Shown: piece by piece, positions 8,381-10,542 of the stretch | How positions within the stretch are numbered: the stretch's first letter is position 1 | How the letters are laid out: the number at the start of each line of letters is the position of its first letter | Assembly (NCBI GenBank): GCA_003485955.1 | Contig: DNHH01000001.1 | Location: 4,988 to 15,529, forward strand | From: Opitutia bacterium | GTDB taxonomy: Bacteria; Verrucomicrobiota; Verrucomicrobiia; Opitutales; UBA953 | Direction of reading: 5' to 3' | DNA: 10,542 nt | Position numbers and translations under genes: made by a program | Notes under the pieces: generated by a model | The model's database searches: none | Told to the model about the DNA's origin: nothing | The model's input: the letters and a program-made list of their open reading frames with translations, nothing else

Positions 8381-9067
8381 ATGAACGACCGTCGCCACGA
8401 CTCACGTAATCAACCTCGCAATCCTGCGTCTGGCCGTCCTTTCGCCGAGGACTTTTCTGACGGCAAGTTAACCGAGGTTCATAGCCAACTTGCTCGCGAG
8501 AAAGAAGAGCCACAAGAGGGCTTCGCCAGCATCCCGGTCTTTATCGTCTTTGTTTTCTGTGCTTTTGGTTTTTGGGCTGGCGTTTACCTCACCCGAAATT
8601 CGGGAGATTTTTCTGCCGCTACCTTTGACTTGGATGCCGTTAAGGTGGTCGCCGACACTGGTCCGAAGGCTTTCGAGCCTGATGCCGCCAAGGGAGAGAA
8701 GCTCTTTGCTATCCAGTGTGCCTCCTGCCACCAGGCGACAGGCCTGGGCCAGCCAGGCGTGTACCCGCCTTTGGCCGGATCCGAGTGGGTTGCTGGGGAT
8801 GAAGCCCGCACAATCAAAATCATTCTCGCAGGCATGGTGGGTGAAATCCAAGTGAAGGGCGTGACCTACAATAACAATATGCCCAATGTCGGCGCTGGGT
8901 TAAAGGATTCTCAGGTTGCCAATATCGCCACGTATGTCCGCCAAGCGTGGGGTAATACATATTCGCCTGTTATGGATACCAAAGTTGCCGAAGTACGAAA
9001 ATCAATCGGCGCACGCGGACAGTATAGCGCGAAAGAGCTTCTTTCCGAGCACCCGATCACGAAGTGA
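8381..9067 (+). CDS. Membrane-anchored monoheme cytochrome c in the CcoP position
   Basis: The 228-aa protein has a charged cytoplasmic N-terminus of about 48 residues, one membrane span (about 50-70) and a single cytochrome c domain with CASCH at 113-117. The likely axial methionine is M167 in NNNMPN. It takes the place of CcoP as the last gene of the oxidase set, and the N-terminal architecture is CcoP-like. Classical CcoP carries two heme c groups, and only one CxxCH is present here. Its probable role is to pass electrons from ACIII or a soluble carrier to CcoO/CcoN; this is inferred from context. The start is 4 nt after ccoO and is the only one in the operon with a plausible ribosome binding sequence (GAAGGA about 9 nt upstream). 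The protein ends just before the terminator, so it closes the operon. Confidence 0.88.
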   Translation: MNDRRHDSRNQPRNPASGRPFAEDFSDGKLTEVHSQLAREKEEPQEGFASIPVFIVFVFCAFGFWAGVYLTRNSGDFSAATFDLDAVKVVADTGPKAFEPDAAKGEKLFAIQCASCHQATGLGQPGVYPPLAGSEWVAGDEARTIKIILAGMVGEIQVKGVTYNNNMPNVGAGLKDSQVANIATYVRQAWGNTYSPVMDTKVAEVRKSIGARGQYSAKELLSEHPITK

Positions 9068-9091
9068 TTTCGGCTGAAGGTTTTTAGCTAC

Positions 9092-9121
9092 AAAAAAGCC
9101 CGCTAGTTGGCGGGCTTTTTT
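9092..9121. terminator. Bidirectional rho-independent terminator between convergent operons
   Basis: A perfect hairpin with stem GCCCGC/GCGGGC (9098-9103 and 9110-9115) and a 6-nt loop is flanked by six A on the left and six T on the right. Read from either strand it is a GC stem followed by a U-run, so it can stop both the respiratory operon ending at 9067 and the minus-strand group ending at 9140. The A/T flanks can also pair, extending the stem to 12 bp. Confidence 0.92.
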
Positions 9122-9139
9122 GTGGTTCAATGTGAATCC

Positions 9140-9481
9140 TTAAACGTGCTTCTTGATAAGGTCGCTGATTTGCTTTTTGGCGTTGGGGGATGCCCCTACG
9201 AGCCTTTCAACAATCTCGCCGTTTTTGTAGAGAATGAGTGCAGGGATTGAACTGACGCCAAGTCTTTGCGCTAACGGAAGGTTCTTGTCAGAATCCAGGC
9301 TGACTTTGCAGATTTGGACGGTGTCGGGGTTTTCATCCGCGATTTGGTCCAAGACCGGCGATAACTGTCGGCAAGGGCCACACCAGGTAGCCCAGAAATC
9401 GATTAAAACGAGTTTCTCGGGCGACTTAATTGCAGCTTCGTAATTAGAAGCTTCGAGATCGATAACCTTGTCGGATGCCAT
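9140..9481 (-). CDS. trxA: Thioredoxin
   Basis: Thioredoxin is a small cytoplasmic disulfide reductant, normally recycled by thioredoxin reductase. The 113-aa product has the standard length and fold signature: VLIDFWATWCGPCRQLSPVL with the active site WCGPC at 33-37, the cis-proline P80 in VSSIPAL, and the family-typical GASPNAKKQISDLI near the end. I chose ATG 9481; a longer in-frame version up to 9535 adds residues that overlap the upstream gene and match nothing in thioredoxins. No signal peptide is visible, so it is not a periplasmic CcmG/ResA type, despite lying near cytochrome c genes. It begins 5 nt after the preceding gene ends, so it is probably co-transcribed with it. Confidence 0.96.
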   Translation of the reverse strand: MASDKVIDLEASNYEAAIKSPEKLVLIDFWATWCGPCRQLSPVLDQIADENPDTVQICKVSLDSDKNLPLAQRLGVSSIPALILYKNGEIVERLVGASPNAKKQISDLIKKHV

Positions 9482-9486
9482 GGAAA

Positions 9487-9846
9487 TTAAACTTTTGTTT
9501 TTGTGAAGAGTTCTAAGGCCAAAAATACAGCACAACCTACCGAACCGAGCGCATTCATGACATCTATCGCGACGACTAGTCCGGATTCAGGTGGGTCAAT
9601 GCTTGCACCTGTCGTTGGCGAGATGGACGAAGGACGAACCGCTGGAGCAATTGCAGGCTTAGGGATGCTGCCGACAGCTGGAGGAGGCGGTAAAGGCGCG
9701 CTGGCGGCAGGGGGAGGGATGGGCTTCCCTGTTTCCGTCCTGGGCTGCAACTTGAGCTTCGGTGGTTGTGGGGTCGAAGGCTCACTTGAAGCGTTACCTG
9801 CAGGACTGCCTGGAGGTGGCGGGGGAGTAGGTGCCTCGTTGCTCAT
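9487..9846 (-). CDS. Proline-rich protein with C-terminal hydrophobic segment, unknown function
   Basis: I do not recognise a family. The 119-aa product is extremely rich in Pro, Ala and Ser over residues 5-87, with polyproline runs at 8-12, 44-46 and 53-56, and is probably disordered. A hydrophobic stretch follows (about 89-113, including VMNALGSVGCAVFLALELF), then a short basic end KTKV. This looks like a tail-anchored or C-terminally inserted membrane protein whose proline-rich part would lie in the cytoplasm. A lone Asp (D95) inside the hydrophobic part makes a membrane span less certain. ATG 9846 fits, and the gene ends 5 nt before trxA. An overlapping glycine-rich ORF on the + strand is the mirror of the proline codons and was not preferred. 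Confidence 0.7.
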   Translation of the reverse strand: MSNEAPTPPPPPGSPAGNASSEPSTPQPPKLKLQPRTETGKPIPPPAASAPLPPPPAVGSIPKPAIAPAVRPSSISPTTGASIDPPESGLVVAIDVMNALGSVGCAVFLALELFTKTKV

Positions 9847-9901
9847 TAGGGATGATTTAAGGTGAATGGCGCCTGTGCGGAGTCAATCCGACAAGTGCCC
9901 T

Positions 9902-10189
9902 TTAGCTGCGCTCGCTATGCCTTTTTAAGAGGTCTTGGACTTCTCTGACGTCGGCTTCTTGTAGGCTACGTCCTTTACGGGCAAGGTCTTCCGTCGTCCG
10001 AATGACCACCTCTGTCATCTTTTCGTGAGTATCTTCAGATCCTCCGGCCAAAGTGAATCCGTCGCCTCGGGTAACGCGTTTATGGCCATCTGTACCATCC
10101 AAGCCCAGCCCGACGAGGTGTTGGGTTTTTTGTGCAGGCGAAACGTTTTTCTTAGGCACGTCGCTATCTTGGTCAAATTGGTTGGGCAA
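9902..10189 (-). CDS. Small hypothetical protein directly after scpA, in the same frame
   Basis: This 95-codon ORF begins immediately after the scpA TGA and continues in the same frame. It has no early ATG: TTG 10189 directly abuts the stop, and GTG 10159 is an alternative. The first 20 residues are polar and look like a linker. The rest looks like a real compact protein: HLVGLGLDGTDGHKRVTRGD (24-43), FTLAGGSEDTHEKMTEVV (45-62), then a predicted helix EDLARKGRSLQEADVREVQDLL (67-88 region). From memory, similar short proteins with a GGSEETHERM-like motif occur in Verrucomicrobia and Planctomycetes, but I know of no function. Translation could be by reinitiation after ScpA; stop readthrough is the other possibility. 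No metal site, signal peptide or membrane span is visible. Confidence 0.7.
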   Translation of the reverse strand: MPNQFDQDSDVPKKNVSPAQKTQHLVGLGLDGTDGHKRVTRGDGFTLAGGSEDTHEKMTEVVIRTTEDLARKGRSLQEADVREVQDLLKRHSERS

Positions 10190-10542
10190 TCAAGTCTCGC
10201 TTGCAGGATCTTCGGCAGGGGGTGCGTCAAATTCTGATTCCGAATCCATAAGTGCCGCAGCAGACGTCGCTAATGCTTTCTGGCAGTAAATTTCAGCGAA
10301 GAGATCATCCTGCTCAAGGGTTAGCTGGCCAAGTCGGGCAAGTTCCAAGCAGGCCAAGAAGCTTGCCACTAACATCATGATGGTTGGCTGTTCAGGTAGG
10401 AGTGAGGTAAAGGTGAAGCGCTCTTCGGCTTGAAGTCGTGCCAGGATGAACTCCATGCGGTCTGTGACCGTTACGTTTTCAGCGCGTATGTCTCCAGGGA
10501 GAATCCGTTCGGAGAGTCGCCTTAAGATAAGGTTAAAAGTGT
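10190..10542 (-). CDS. scpA: Segregation and condensation protein A ScpA, C-terminal part (5' end outside window)
   Basis: ScpA is the kleisin subunit of the Smc-ScpAB condensin, bridging Smc heads to compact and segregate chromosomes. The frame is open to the window edge, giving the last 116 residues, so the ATG at 10456 is internal. The C-terminal winged-helix domain, which binds the Smc head, is recognisable: VTDRMEFILARLQAEERFTF (25-44), PTIMMLVASFLACLELARLG (52-71 region) and the closing QDDLFAEIY pattern (78-86), all typical of ScpA ends. A short acidic tail of about 20 residues (ESEFDAPPAEDPASE) follows the conserved part. The N-terminal domain lies outside the window. Confidence 0.9.
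   Translation of the reverse strand, partial: TFNLILRRLSERILPGDIRAENVTVTDRMEFILARLQAEERFTFTSLLPEQPTIMMLVASFLACLELARLGQLTLEQDDLFAEIYCQKALATSAAALMDSESEFDAPPAEDPASET

Noticed and set aside
9503..9865. Glycine-rich + strand ORF opposite the proline-rich gene
   Set aside because: Its Gly runs are the complement of the Pro codons. It starts with GTG, and the minus-strand reading has an ATG, a hydrophobic C-terminus and tight spacing to trxA.
9847..9901. Possible minus-strand promoter before the proline-rich gene (TTGACT and TTAAAT)
   Set aside because: The spacing is about 20 nt, longer than the usual 16-18, and the putative -10 is only a few bases from the ATG, so support is too weak to call.
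10015..10230. Minus-strand 71-codon ORF overlapping the end of scpA
   Set aside because: It competes with the 95-codon frame, which has the more protein-like sequence and a motif I recall from related bacteria. This one shows no domain-like pattern, though its ATG start keeps it a weak alternative.

Overview
The window carries the downstream part of a respiratory operon on the + strand (about 1-9067). Facing it is a short minus-strand group (9140-10542) that ends in thioredoxin. The two groups converge on one hairpin terminator. No stretch of more than 300 bases lacks a gene, and I see no rRNA, tRNA, CRISPR array, insertion sequence or long repeat.

Respiratory operon. The first genes encode alternative complex III (ACIII, quinol:electron-acceptor oxidoreductase): the 3' part of actB, then actC, actD, actE and actF. 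The pentaheme subunit actA and the start of actB would lie upstream of the window. A 101-aa single-span membrane protein of unknown function follows, then a CcoS-type assembly protein. Next comes a C-family (cbb3-type) heme-copper oxygen reductase: ccoN, ccoO and a membrane-anchored monoheme cytochrome c in the place of the usual diheme CcoP. Gaps are 4 to 34 nt, or the genes overlap (8, 1 and 4 nt at actF/101-aa gene, 101-aa gene/ccoS and ccoN/ccoO), so the set is probably one transcription unit. The implied route is: quinol is oxidised at ActC, electrons cross the ActB Fe-S clusters and the cytochromes of ActA and ActE, pass to CcoO or the monoheme cytochrome, and reduce O2 at the heme b3-CuB centre of CcoN.

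Minus-strand group. Transcribed right to left: the C-terminal part of scpA (chromosome condensation), a 95-codon ORF in the same frame directly after the scpA stop codon, a proline-rich 119-aa protein with a C-terminal hydrophobic segment, and trxA, whose start lies 5 nt after the preceding stop.

Organism. ACIII with a cbb3-type oxidase, scpA followed by a small conserved-looking ORF, and a proline-rich small protein beside trxA suggest a Verrucomicrobiota/PVC-group bacterium, perhaps class Opitutae. This rests on recalled protein resemblance, without a database search. Almost no gene has a recognisable Shine-Dalgarno sequence, and many starts have C just before the ATG.
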